Assembly: GCF_036181745.1 (NCBI RefSeq)
Contig: NZ_CP108080.1
Location: 6,203,501 to 6,267,500, forward strand
Source: Streptomyces sp. NBC_00259
GTDB lineage: Bacteria > Actinomycetota > Actinomycetes > Streptomycetales > Streptomycetaceae
DNA: 64,000 nucleotides
Direction of reading: 5' to 3'
Shown: piece after piece, positions 49,244-56,878 of the stretch
How the letters are laid out: each line of letters begins with the position of its first letter
How positions within the stretch are numbered: position 1 is the stretch's first letter
Program-made: the position numbers and the translations under genes
Notes under the pieces: model-generated
What the model was told of the DNA's origin: nothing
What the model saw: only the letters and a program-made list of their open reading frames with translations
The model's database searches: none

Positions 49244-50023
49244 ATGCGACGTCTGTTCCCCGTGACCGATCCCGCCGACCCCGAGGCCGCCCGCGCAGCG
49301 ACCGACCGGGAGTGGGGGCTCGACGAGCTGGCCGACGCCTACGCCTATCCGGCCGGCGAGGGGCCGTGGCTGAGGGCCAACATGGTCTCGTCACTGGACG
49401 GGGCCGCCCAGCACGACGGAAAGTCCCAGCAGCTCTCGTCCGACATGGACATGCGCATCTTCGGCACGCTGCGGGCCCTGGCCGACGCCGTGATCGTCGG
49501 CGCGCAGACGGTACGGCAGGAGGGGTACCGCCCCGCGCGGGCCCGGGAGGCCTTCGCGGAGCGCCGGGCGGCCGCCGGCCAGGGCCCCGCCCCCGCGATC
49601 GTCGTGGTCACCGCCGGCCTGGACCTCGACTTCTCCCTGCCCCTGTTCACCTCCCCCCTGGTGCCGACGCTGATCCTCACCGGCGCCGCGGCGTCGCCGG
49701 AGCGGGTCGCCGCGGCCGAGAAGTCCGGCGCGGAGGTAGTGATCGCCGGCGACGGCCCGGGGATCGACCCGGCGCGTGCCGTCGAGGCCCTGGCCGGACG
49801 GGGAATGCGGCGGCTGCTGACGGAGGGCGGGCCGAGACTGCTGGGTCAGTTCGTGGCATCCGGGGTACTCGACGAACTGTGTCTGACGGTGTCGCCCACT
49901 CTGACCGCCGGCACCGCCCAGCGGATCGCCGGCGGACCGGCACGGACGGTGCCGGAGCGCTTCGCGCTGGCATCGCTGCTGGAGGAGGCCGGGTTCCTCT
50001 TCACCCGCTACCGTCGGATCTGA
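49244..50023 (+). CDS. Pyrimidine reductase-like protein (RibD C-terminal domain)
   Basis: A 259-residue protein of the RibD-C/dihydrofolate-reductase fold, NADPH-dependent. The substrate motif RANMVSSLDGAAQHDGKS, the NADPH site ADAVIVGAQTVRQEGYRP and the distal RRLLTEGGPRLLGQFV match the riboflavin-pathway reductase family. No deaminase domain is fused. Whether it serves riboflavin synthesis or an antibiotic or coenzyme pathway is not clear from its neighbours. Confidence 0.85.
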   Translation: MRRLFPVTDPADPEAARAATDREWGLDELADAYAYPAGEGPWLRANMVSSLDGAAQHDGKSQQLSSDMDMRIFGTLRALADAVIVGAQTVRQEGYRPARAREAFAERRAAAGQGPAPAIVVVTAGLDLDFSLPLFTSPLVPTLILTGAAASPERVAAAEKSGAEVVIAGDGPGIDPARAVEALAGRGMRRLLTEGGPRLLGQFVASGVLDELCLTVSPTLTAGTAQRIAGGPARTVPERFALASLLEEAGFLFTRYRRI

Positions 50024-50067
50024 CGCACGACCCCCGAAGGACGGCCGCCGTGGAAGGGCTCCCTGAC

Positions 50068-50538
50068 GTGTTCACCAGCGTATTGATGATCGAGAAGCCC
50101 CTCACGTCCACCGACGTGGAATTCGTCACGACGCTGCACGGCGACGAGACGGTCTCCTTCATCGTGCTCATGCAGCCGCGCGGCGACCAGGCCGACCTGC
50201 TGTTGCGGGCCATCGACGACGTGGCCATGGGCGAGCTGAAGGAAGCCGCCCGTGAGGGCGAGGAGCCCGAGGGCAAGGAGGCCAGGCAGCCCGCGGAGCT
50301 CGCCCTGGAGCACTCCCTCGCCGCGCTGCGGGCCACCGGAAGCGAGGCCGTCGGCCAGGTCGTCGAGGACCATCCGCTCGACAAGATGAAGGCCGTCGTC
50401 GAGGAGTCCGGCGCCGACGAGGTGATCGTCCTGACCGCGCCGCACTACGTCGAGGAGTTCTTCCACCGCGACTGGGCCTCCCGCGCCCGGCACAGGGTCG
50501 GCGTACCGGTGCTCAAGCTCTTCGCGCACAGCGAATAG
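50068..50538 (+). CDS. Conserved small protein (often misnamed indole-3-glycerol phosphate synthase)
   Basis: A 156-residue soluble protein from GTG 50068 with GGAAGGG nine bases upstream; GTG 50050 is a longer option. It opens MFTSVLMIEKPLTSTDVEFV, continues VSFIVLMQPRGDQADLLLRA, and ends ADEVIVLTAPHYVEEFFHRD and VGVPVLKLFAHSE. The alternating strands and the terminal VGVPVLKLF resemble the universal-stress-protein fold. I see no active site. It lies 62 bases upstream of murC and may share its transcript. Confidence 0.7.
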   Translation: MFTSVLMIEKPLTSTDVEFVTTLHGDETVSFIVLMQPRGDQADLLLRAIDDVAMGELKEAAREGEEPEGKEARQPAELALEHSLAALRATGSEAVGQVVEDHPLDKMKAVVEESGADEVIVLTAPHYVEEFFHRDWASRARHRVGVPVLKLFAHSE

Positions 50539-50600
50539 GCTGGGGCTCCGTACAACGTCACACGTCGCACCTCGCACCTCGCACCCCGGGAGACACACGC

Positions 50601-51998
50601 ATGGCATCCGGCATTCCCCACGCCATGGAACGGCCGCACTTCATCGGCATCGGCGGCGCCGGGATGTCCGGGATCGCCAAGATCCTCGCCCAGCGGGGCG
50701 CCAAGGTCGCCGGCAGCGACGCCAGGGAGTCCGCCACGGCCGAGTCGCTGCGCGCGCTCGGTGTGACCGTTCACATCGGACATGCCACCGAGCACCTGGC
50801 GGACGACGCGTCCTGCGTCGTCGTCTCCAGCGCCATCCGGGCCGACAATCCTGAGCTTGCCCGCGCCACGGAGCTGGGCATCGCGGTGGTCCACCGCTCC
50901 GACGCGCTCGCGGCGCTGATGCGCACGTCGCGCGCCATCGCGGTGGCCGGCACCCACGGCAAGACCACCACCACGTCGATGCTCGCCGTCTCCCTGACCG
51001 AGCTGGGCCTCGACCCGTCGTACGCCATCGGCGGCGACCTCGCGGGGCCGGGCACGAACGCCCGCCACGGCGACGGCGACATCTTCGTCGCCGAGGCCGA
51101 CGAGAGCGACCGCAGCTTCCAGAAGTACGACCCGGACGTCGCGATCGTCCTCAACGTGGAACTCGACCACCACGCGAACTACGCGTCGATGGACGAGATC
51201 TACGCGTCGTTCGAGGCCTTCACCGCCAAGATCCCGGCGGGCGGGACGCTGGTCGTCGGCGAGCACGCCGGCGCCCGTGAGCTGGCCGCCCGGGTCTCTG
51301 CGCGCGAGGACCTGACCGTGATCCGCGTCGGCGAGAGCGCCGACTCCGACGTCCGTATCCTCGCGATCACCCCGAACGGGATGACCAGCGAGGTCACCGT
51401 CGCCCTCCCCGGCCACGGCGAGATCACCTTCACCGTCTCCGTCCCCGGCCGCCACTACGCCCACAACGCCGCCGCCGCCCTCGCCGCCGGTGCCCGGCTC
51501 GGCATCGACCCGGCCGACCTGGCCCGCGCCCTCACCTCCTACACCGGGGTCGGCCGCCGCCTGCAGCTCAAGGGCGAGGCGAACGGCGTCCAGGTCATCG
51601 ACTCGTACGCGCACCACCCCACGGAGATGACCGCCGACCTGGAGGCCATGCGTGGCGCCGCCGGATCCGGGCGGCGCCTGCTCGTCGTCTTCCAGCCCCA
51701 CCTCTTCTCCCGCACCCAGGAACTCGGCACCGAGATGGGCCAGGCCCTCGCCCTCGCCGACGCCTCCGTGGTCCTGGACATCTACCCGGCCCGCGAGGAC
51801 CCGATCCCCGGCGTCACCAGCGCCCTGATCACCGACGCCGCGACCGCGGCCGGCGCCACCGTCACCCCCGTCCACGACAAGGCGGCGGTCGCGGACGTCA
51901 TCGCGGGAATGACCGGCCCCGGTGATCTCGTTCTCACCATGGGCGCGGGCGACGTGACGGATCTCGGACCGGAGATCCTGGCCCGCCTCGCCGAGTGA
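50601..51998 (+). CDS. murC: UDP-N-acetylmuramate--L-alanine ligase MurC
   Basis: A 465-residue cytoplasmic ATP-dependent ligase that adds L-Ala to UDP-MurNAc, the first peptide step of peptidoglycan synthesis. UDP site FIGIGGAGMSGIAKILAQRG, ATP P-loop VAGTHGKTTTTSMLAVSL, Mg site VAEADESDRSF and NVELDHHANY, then the C-terminal ligase domain VIDSYAHHPTEMTADLEAM. Start ATG 50601 with GGGAG upstream. In S. coelicolor murC is also outside the dcw cluster. Confidence 0.95.
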   Translation: MASGIPHAMERPHFIGIGGAGMSGIAKILAQRGAKVAGSDARESATAESLRALGVTVHIGHATEHLADDASCVVVSSAIRADNPELARATELGIAVVHRSDALAALMRTSRAIAVAGTHGKTTTTSMLAVSLTELGLDPSYAIGGDLAGPGTNARHGDGDIFVAEADESDRSFQKYDPDVAIVLNVELDHHANYASMDEIYASFEAFTAKIPAGGTLVVGEHAGARELAARVSAREDLTVIRVGESADSDVRILAITPNGMTSEVTVALPGHGEITFTVSVPGRHYAHNAAAALAAGARLGIDPADLARALTSYTGVGRRLQLKGEANGVQVIDSYAHHPTEMTADLEAMRGAAGSGRRLLVVFQPHLFSRTQELGTEMGQALALADASVVLDIYPAREDPIPGVTSALITDAATAAGATVTPVHDKAAVADVIAGMTGPGDLVLTMGAGDVTDLGPEILARLAE

Positions 51999-52007
51999 GG
52001 AGAGCGC

Positions 52008-52418
52008 ATGGCGTACGACATCGAAAAGCCGGACGAGCAGTGGCGCGCGGAGCTGAACCCGGAGGAATACCGGGTCCTGCGCCAGGCCGGCACCGAGCCC
52101 GCGTTTCGTGGTGAGTACACGGACACCAAGACCACGGGTGTCTACTCCTGTCGCGCGTGCGGTGCCGACCTCTTCACCTCGGGCGAGAAGTTCGACTCGC
52201 ACTGCGGCTGGCCGTCCTTCTACGACCCGAAGGACACCGACGCGGTCGAACTGATCGAGGACCGCTCGCACGGCATGGCCCGCACGGAGGTCAGGTGCGC
52301 CCGCTGCGGCTCGCACCTGGGCCACGTCTTCGAGGGCGAGGGCTACGCGACCCCGACGGACCAGCGGTACTGCATCAACTCGATCTCGCTGCGGCTGGAG
52401 CCGACCGAGGAGAGCTGA
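52008..52418 (+). CDS. msrB: Peptide-methionine (R)-S-oxide reductase MsrB
   Basis: A 136-residue repair enzyme that reduces methionine-R-sulfoxide. The zinc site is formed by CRACG and CARCG. The catalytic Cys is in TDQRYCINSISLRLEP. KFDSHCGWPSF replaces the common SGCGWPSF, with His where Gly is usual and the resolving Cys kept. It starts nine bases after the murC stop with GAGGAG before the ATG, so it is probably cotranscribed. Confidence 0.93.
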   Translation: MAYDIEKPDEQWRAELNPEEYRVLRQAGTEPAFRGEYTDTKTTGVYSCRACGADLFTSGEKFDSHCGWPSFYDPKDTDAVELIEDRSHGMARTEVRCARCGSHLGHVFEGEGYATPTDQRYCINSISLRLEPTEES

Positions 52419-52495
52419 TCGCGGAGAGCTGATCGCGAGGGGGGCGGCCCGTCGGCCGGACGGGAACCCGTCGGCCGATCGGGCCGGCGGGGGCC

Positions 52496-52533
52496 GTCAC
52501 ATGTCACACGGCCACGGTCACATGTCACACGGC
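52496..52533. repeat. Two 17-bp direct repeats spaced 21 bp
   Basis: GTCACATGTCACACGGC occurs at 52496-52512 and 52517-52533. The 21-base period is two helical turns, and each unit contains TCACATGTCA-like dyads. It sits between msrB and the small membrane protein gene. Confidence 0.85.
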
Positions 52534-52564
52534 TGCCGTGCCGGGCGGCGGCCGCGGACTCGAC

Positions 52565-52840
52565 ATGATCGGTGCCTTCCCCGGCCCGGACCCTACCGCC
52601 GCGGAGTCTCCCGGGGACGTCGTGCATCATGTCCACGTGGCTCACCGCATCAGCATCCTGATCTCGGCCTTCGGGGTCGTCGCCTCCACGCTTCTGCCCG
52701 TCGTCGCCATTCTTGCGTACTGGGCGGGTGCGACGCCTCTCTGGGTCGGAGCCGGGGTTCTGATCTTCCTGACGGCCGTCCACGCACTCGTACGTGATGT
52801 ACGTGATGGCCGCCGCGCCCGAACGGGGCCGTCGGCCTGA
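52565..52840 (+). CDS. Small two-span membrane protein
   Basis: A 91-residue protein with two hydrophobic segments, ISILISAFGVVASTLLPVVA and PLWVGAGVLIFLTAVHALV, and a basic C terminus. It is likely a cytoplasmic-membrane protein of unknown role. ATG 52565 is used; GTG 52619, just before the first span, is an alternative, and neither has a good ribosome site. Confidence 0.5.
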   Translation: MIGAFPGPDPTAAESPGDVVHHVHVAHRISILISAFGVVASTLLPVVAILAYWAGATPLWVGAGVLIFLTAVHALVRDVRDGRRARTGPSA

Positions 52841-52858
52841 GGCGGGACGCCTGCGGCC

Positions 52859-53806
52859 TCAGCGCGGACCCGTGGTCCCGGTCTCATCGTCCAGTGCCGC
52901 GCAGAGCCAGTCGTGGGAGGAACCCGGATTCGGTTCCGGAGGGTGCCCGGGGCCGGTCGTCAGGTCGGTCGTGAGCTGCCAGTAGAGGTCGATGCGGGGG
53001 TCGGCGGCGAGCTGCCGGCCGAGGAGGCGCCGGAAGGCCGGGGTGTCCCGGGTGCCGCGCGAGAGGGCGTAGACGGAGACGAAGCAGTCGAGCGCCTCGC
53101 CCGCCCGTGGCGGCCGCCCCGTCCTCAGTTCGGCCGAGGCCAGCGCGTACGCCTCGCCGAGACCGTCGTAGAGCACGGCGGGACGGTAGCCCCGGGCGGG
53201 CAGGTGCACCGCGGGCTGGGGGCGGACGGAGCCGGAGCAGTTCCCGGACACCAGCGCGTGCAGCCGGGCGAAGGACCACACCTGCGCGGGCGTCGGGTCG
53301 TCGGGGAGCTGCGGGACCGCCTGGTCGAGGAACGCGGAGACCACCCGGGACGGCAGCCGCGGCGGCAGCCAGTAGCGCCAGAACCGCACCATCGAGGCGG
53401 TGCTGGGCGGGACGCTCACGGCGCCGATCAGCCGGAGCCGTTCGGCGCGCTCACCGGCGTCGCAATCCCGCAGCATGCGCAGCGACGCCTCCCGCCAGCG
53501 CAGGGCGGCCAGTCGGGAGCCGAGCACCTCCAACTGCCCGCCGATCACGTCCTCCAGGACGTCGTCGAGCGCCTCGTCCTCCTGCTCCAGGACCCGGCCG
53601 ACCTCGGGCACCGGCAGGTCGAGCGCCCGCAGGGAGCGGATCAGCCGCAGCCGGTCCAGCGCGTCGGGGCCGTACCGGCGGTGCCCGCCCGCGCTGCGGC
53701 CCGACTCGGGCAGCAGACCCCGGTCCGAGTAGAAGCGGACCGTCTTGACGGTGACGCCCGCGCGTTCGGCGAGCTCGCCGATGGTCCACGTTCCGTCTGG
53801 CGACAC
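52859..53806 (-). CDS. MerR-family transcriptional regulator
   Basis: A 315-residue regulator. GTG 53806 has GGGAGG eight bases upstream. The MerR winged HTH is at residues 5-75: TIGELAERAGVTVKTVRFYS, DRGLLPESGRSAGGHRRY. It is followed by a dimer helix (DEALDDVLEDVIGGQLEVLG) and an unusually long effector domain (about 200 residues) without the Cys motif of metal sensors. A large-ligand sensor is therefore likely. Its promoter region contains a MerR-type promoter directed to the divergent hydrolase. Confidence 0.85.
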   Translation of the reverse strand: MSPDGTWTIGELAERAGVTVKTVRFYSDRGLLPESGRSAGGHRRYGPDALDRLRLIRSLRALDLPVPEVGRVLEQEDEALDDVLEDVIGGQLEVLGSRLAALRWREASLRMLRDCDAGERAERLRLIGAVSVPPSTASMVRFWRYWLPPRLPSRVVSAFLDQAVPQLPDDPTPAQVWSFARLHALVSGNCSGSVRPQPAVHLPARGYRPAVLYDGLGEAYALASAELRTGRPPRAGEALDCFVSVYALSRGTRDTPAFRRLLGRQLAADPRIDLYWQLTTDLTTGPGHPPEPNPGSSHDWLCAALDDETGTTGPR

Positions 53807-53809
53807 GGC

Positions 53810-53840
53810 TTGAACCTCCCTCAGGGGGAGTTCCTACGGT
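53810..53840 (+). promoter_or_regulatory. MerR-type promoter with 19-bp spacer
   Basis: -35 TTGAAC (53810-53815) and -10 TACGGT (53835-53840) are separated by 19 bases, the long spacer that MerR activators twist. An inverted repeat GAAC-C-TCCC / GGGA-GTTC is centred in it. It drives the hydrolase at 53905 and overlaps the merR ribosome-binding site. Confidence 0.7.
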
Positions 53841-53904
53841 ACCCGGACCCGGCCGGCCCGAGGGGGCCGACCGGGCCCAACCTGCCCTGGTCGAGGAGGC
53901 GTTG

Positions 53905-54711
53905 ATGACGGCGTTCGTGCTGGTGTCGGGAGGTCACACCGGAGGATGGATCTGGCGGGAGGTGGCCGCCGGGCTGCGGGAGGCGCACGCCGTGGCGCAC
54001 CCGGCCACCCTGACGGGCCTGGGGGAGCGCCGTCATCTCGCCGGTCCCGGAACGGACATGGACACCCATGTCGAGGACCTGGTGCAGCTCATCGACCACG
54101 CCGACGAACCGGAGGTCGTCCTCGTCGGCCACTGCTACGGCATCTACCCGGTGCTCGGCGCCGCCGGCGAGCGCCCGGAGCGGGTCGCCCGGATCGTGTA
54201 CGTGGACGCGCCCCTGCCCCGCGACGGCCTCTCCATGCTCGACCAGGTCCGCGAGCAGATGCCGCAGGGGCCGGTCCGCGACCGGATGCTGAGCCAGCCG
54301 GCCCGGGCGAAGGACGGCTGGCGGGTGCCCGCGCCCACGCTGGAGGAATGGCGGGAGTGGGGGAACCTGGCAGGCGTCTCCGAAGACGCCCTCGCCCGGC
54401 TGGCACGCCTCGCCGCACCTCAGCCGGCGGGAACGCTGACCCAGCCGGTCCGCTTCCCGGACGTGGTGCACGAGCTGCCCATGACGGGCGTCTTCTGCAC
54501 GGTCGGCGGCACGATGGACATCGCCGGCGTCGAAGCCCTGGTGGCGACGGGGAACCCGCTCTTCGGGCAGCTCGCCGAACCGCGGTGGGGATTCTTCGAA
54601 CTCCCCACCGGTCACTGGCCGATGCTCTCCGCGCCGGACGACCTGGTGAAGGTCCTGCTGCGCGCCGCCGCGGGAGAGGGTCGGCGGGTCAGCCCTCGGT
54701 CGCGTACGTGA
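53905..54711 (+). CDS. Alpha/beta hydrolase with Cys nucleophile position
   Basis: A 268-residue alpha/beta-hydrolase of the MenH/EstC-like kind. FVLVSGGHTGGWIWREVAAG holds the oxyanion loop. The nucleophile elbow VVLVGHCYGIYPVLGAA has Cys in place of the usual Ser (G-x-S-x-G). The acid is probably in VGGTMDIAG and the His in LPTGHWPMLSAPDD. ATG 53905. A MerR-type promoter controls it, so it is likely induced by a small molecule that it may hydrolyse. Confidence 0.8.
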   Translation: MTAFVLVSGGHTGGWIWREVAAGLREAHAVAHPATLTGLGERRHLAGPGTDMDTHVEDLVQLIDHADEPEVVLVGHCYGIYPVLGAAGERPERVARIVYVDAPLPRDGLSMLDQVREQMPQGPVRDRMLSQPARAKDGWRVPAPTLEEWREWGNLAGVSEDALARLARLAAPQPAGTLTQPVRFPDVVHELPMTGVFCTVGGTMDIAGVEALVATGNPLFGQLAEPRWGFFELPTGHWPMLSAPDDLVKVLLRAAAGEGRRVSPRSRT

Positions 54712-54937
54712 CGAAGTCCGTCCAGGCGGTGGGGGAGAGGGCGAGCCGGGGGCCCTGGGTGTGCTTGGAGTCGCGGACGTGGACGGTGGTGGGGCAGGCG
54801 GCGACCTCGACACAGTCGCCGTCGCCGCCGCTGCTGTACGAAGACTTGTGCCAGGAGAGTGCGACCTCCACGCAGTCGTCGCCGGAGCCACCGCTGTAGC
54901 TGCTCTTGAACCAGGCCAGTTCCGCCGTGTCGCTCAT
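54689..54937 (-). CDS. DUF397 protein with two repeats
   Basis: An 82-residue protein composed of two DUF397 units: AWFKSSYSGGSGDDCVEVA and SWHKSSYSSGGDGDCVEVA, the second continuing to VHVRDSKHTQGPRLALSP and the terminal AWTDFVTYA. DUF397 proteins partner XRE/DUF5753 regulators in Streptomyces (WhiJ-like systems). The ATG overlaps the upstream regulator's stop (ATGA), so translation is coupled. Its 3' end overlaps the convergent hydrolase gene by 23 bases. Confidence 0.88.
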   Translation of the reverse strand: MSDTAELAWFKSSYSGGSGDDCVEVALSWHKSSYSSGGDGDCVEVAACPTTVHVRDSKHTQGPRLALSPTAWTDFVTYATEG

Positions 54938-55782
54938 ACTGCTCCTCGCATCCGCCGCAACAGGCTCAGGGAGTCCTCCAGAGTAAGAGCCTGTGAGCGC
55001 ATCCTGGCATACCGCATCTGGAGCATGCTGACCACTTTCGCGTCGGAGACGAACTGGCCGCTTTCCTGCCCCTCGCAGTATCCGAACCACTTGTTGTCGG
55101 GGGTCTCCAGCAACCGCATCGGACCGTCGAGTCCCGCATGGCTCTCCCGCACCAGCGGCATGATCTGGAGCTCGATGTTCCGCTGTCCGGCCAGGTCGAG
55201 GATGTGGTCGACCAGTTCGCGTGTGACGTGCGTACCACCCATCCGCCGAAGGAACAGGTGCTCTTCGAGGATGAAGCCGTACGCCGTGTTCGGGCGTTCC
55301 CGCAGCAGCCGCTGCCGTTCCAGCCGGGCCGCCATCTGCGCCTCGATCTGCTCGTCGCCCAGCGGCGGGAGCTGGTTGACGAACAGCGTCCTCGCGTACG
55401 CCTCCGTCTGCAACAGTCCTGGAATCAACCGGCATTCATACGTGTAGAGACTGCTCGCCACCGCCTCCAGCCGCGCCCACCTCCGGAACCACGCCGCCAG
55501 CCCCGGCCGGCGCGAGAGGTGCTGCGCCGCCCGCCGCAGCGCGCCCGTGTTCCCGAGCGCCTCCTCCGCCCGCTCCACGAAGCCCTCGTCCGGCATCCGG
55601 CGGCCCAGCTCGATCGAGGCCACCGTGTGCTTGGAGTACCCCACCAGCGGGGCGAACTCGCCGCGGCTGAGGCCCGCGTGTTCGCGTAACGCCTGGACCA
55701 CCGCGCCGAACGTCCTGAGACTGTCCGAGGTCTCCGGTTCCACCGCGTTCGTACCGGCTCCGCCGGCGTCCGTCATCGCCAT
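54934..55782 (-). CDS. XRE-family regulator with DUF5753 domain
   Basis: A 282-residue DNA-binding protein of the WhiJ/BldB-associated group. The HTH (residues 30-80) is LSRGEFAPLVGYSKHTVASI followed by ELGRRMPDEGF. The DUF5753 domain covers residues 100-280: LYTYECRLIPGLLQTEAYAR, LLRERPNTAYGFILEEHLFL, NIELQIMPLVRESHAGLDGP. These families regulate development and antibiotic production together with DUF397 and anti-sigma-like ATPases, both adjacent here. The start ATG is either 55782 or 55776; no clear ribosome site chooses. Confidence 0.85.
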   Translation of the reverse strand: MAMTDAGGAGTNAVEPETSDSLRTFGAVVQALREHAGLSRGEFAPLVGYSKHTVASIELGRRMPDEGFVERAEEALGNTGALRRAAQHLSRRPGLAAWFRRWARLEAVASSLYTYECRLIPGLLQTEAYARTLFVNQLPPLGDEQIEAQMAARLERQRLLRERPNTAYGFILEEHLFLRRMGGTHVTRELVDHILDLAGQRNIELQIMPLVRESHAGLDGPMRLLETPDNKWFGYCEGQESGQFVSDAKVVSMLQMRYARMRSQALTLEDSLSLLRRMRGAV

Positions 55783-55827
55783 CCGGTCATCGTCACGGTT
55801 GGTGACGCGTACCGTCCACCCCGAGTG

Positions 55828-55852
55828 CGCGTACGCTGACACAGCGTACGCG
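55828..55852. promoter_or_regulatory. 11-bp inverted repeat between divergent regulator genes
   Basis: CGCGTACGCTG and CAGCGTACGCG flank a three-base loop (ACA), midway between the XRE gene and the HATPase gene. It is a candidate operator for the XRE protein. Confidence 0.55.
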
Positions 55853-55898
55853 GTGTCCCTCTGGAGAAACCCCTGGTCCCGCCGCCACATTGGGGTCC

Positions 55899-56384
55899 AT
55901 GACCGTACCGGCCGCCCCACCGACCGCCACCGCCGCGCCCCAACCGCCCGTCACCGTACGTGTGTTCACCCAGCGCTTCAGCTCCACACCGCGCGGCGCC
56001 CGGCTCGCCCGGCACCTCGCGCTCCACCAGCTCCACTCCTGGGGCATCCCGCACGGGACCGAGGTGTCCGAGACCGCGGCCGTACTGGTCGCCGAACTGG
56101 CCGCGAACGCGGTGACGCACGGCCGCGTACCGGGGCGGGACTTCGAGCTGAGGCTCGCCCTCGACGCGGGGACGCTCACCGTCGATGTGTCGGACGCGCG
56201 GGGCGAGCGCCGCCCGCCCGGGCCCGGCGAGAGCGCGCTTCCCACGGGGAAGCCGGACCTGCCGGACGACGCGGAGAGCGGCCGGGGCCTCGTGCTCGTC
56301 GCCGAGCTCGCCGATCGGTGGTCGGTCCTCGACCGCTTGCCGGTCGGGAAGACCGTGCGCGCCGAACTCGACCTGCCGCACTGA
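55899..56384 (+). CDS. Anti-sigma-factor-like ATP-binding protein (HATPase_c)
   Basis: A 161-residue GHKL-fold protein. The N box is VLVAELAANAVTHGRV, G1 DVSDARGERRP and G2 SGRGLVLVAELADRW. No histidine-phosphorylation domain is present, so it is like RsbW/SpoIIAB or the many Streptomyces HATPase regulators. It is divergent from the XRE gene, forming the usual trio with the DUF397 gene. TTG 55890 is an alternative start. Confidence 0.85.
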   Translation: MTVPAAPPTATAAPQPPVTVRVFTQRFSSTPRGARLARHLALHQLHSWGIPHGTEVSETAAVLVAELAANAVTHGRVPGRDFELRLALDAGTLTVDVSDARGERRPPGPGESALPTGKPDLPDDAESGRGLVLVAELADRWSVLDRLPVGKTVRAELDLPH

Positions 56385-56410
56385 GCGCTCGGAGGGGCCG
56401 CCGGAGCGGG

Positions 56411-56815
56411 CTACGCGGGCTGGAGCAGGTCCCAGCGGTTGCCGTACAGGTCCTCGAAGACGGCGACCGAGCCGTACGGTTCGTGGCGCGGCTCCTCCAG
56501 GAAGCGGACGCCGGCCGCCGTCATCCGGGCGTGGTCGCGGGCGAAGTCGTCGGTGTGCAGGAAGAAGCCCACCCGGCCCCCGGTCTGCGCGCCGACGCTC
56601 GCTGTCTGCTCGTCGCCGCTCGCCCGCGCCAGCAGCAGGTCCGTGCCGCCTGCTTCGCCGCCCGGCCGGACCACGACCCACCGCGAACCGTCGCCCCGGT
56701 CGGTGTCCTCGACGAGGGTGAAGCCGAGGGCGTCCCGGTAGAAGGCGATGGCCTCGTCGTAGTCACGGACGACGAGGGTGACGAGAGCGATTCGGGGCGG
56801 CGGTGCGGTGGACAC
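56411..56815 (-). CDS. VOC family (glyoxalase/bleomycin-resistance fold) protein
   Basis: A 134-residue metalloenzyme-fold protein from GTG 56815 with AAGGAG upstream. Family marks are ALVTLVVRDYDEAIAFYRDA, FTLVEDTDRGDGSRWVVVRP, RVGFFLHTDDFARDHARM and GSVAVFEDLYGNRWDLLQP, the last holding the Glu ligand. The substrate cannot be inferred. It is divergent from the kinase-like gene. Confidence 0.88.
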   Translation of the reverse strand: MSTAPPPRIALVTLVVRDYDEAIAFYRDALGFTLVEDTDRGDGSRWVVVRPGGEAGGTDLLLARASGDEQTASVGAQTGGRVGFFLHTDDFARDHARMTAAGVRFLEEPRHEPYGSVAVFEDLYGNRWDLLQPA

Positions 56816-56878
56816 GGGGAACGGGTCTCCTTGCTCGGGGGCGCCCCAGTATCGCCGACGCTGTGCACAATGCCTCGC

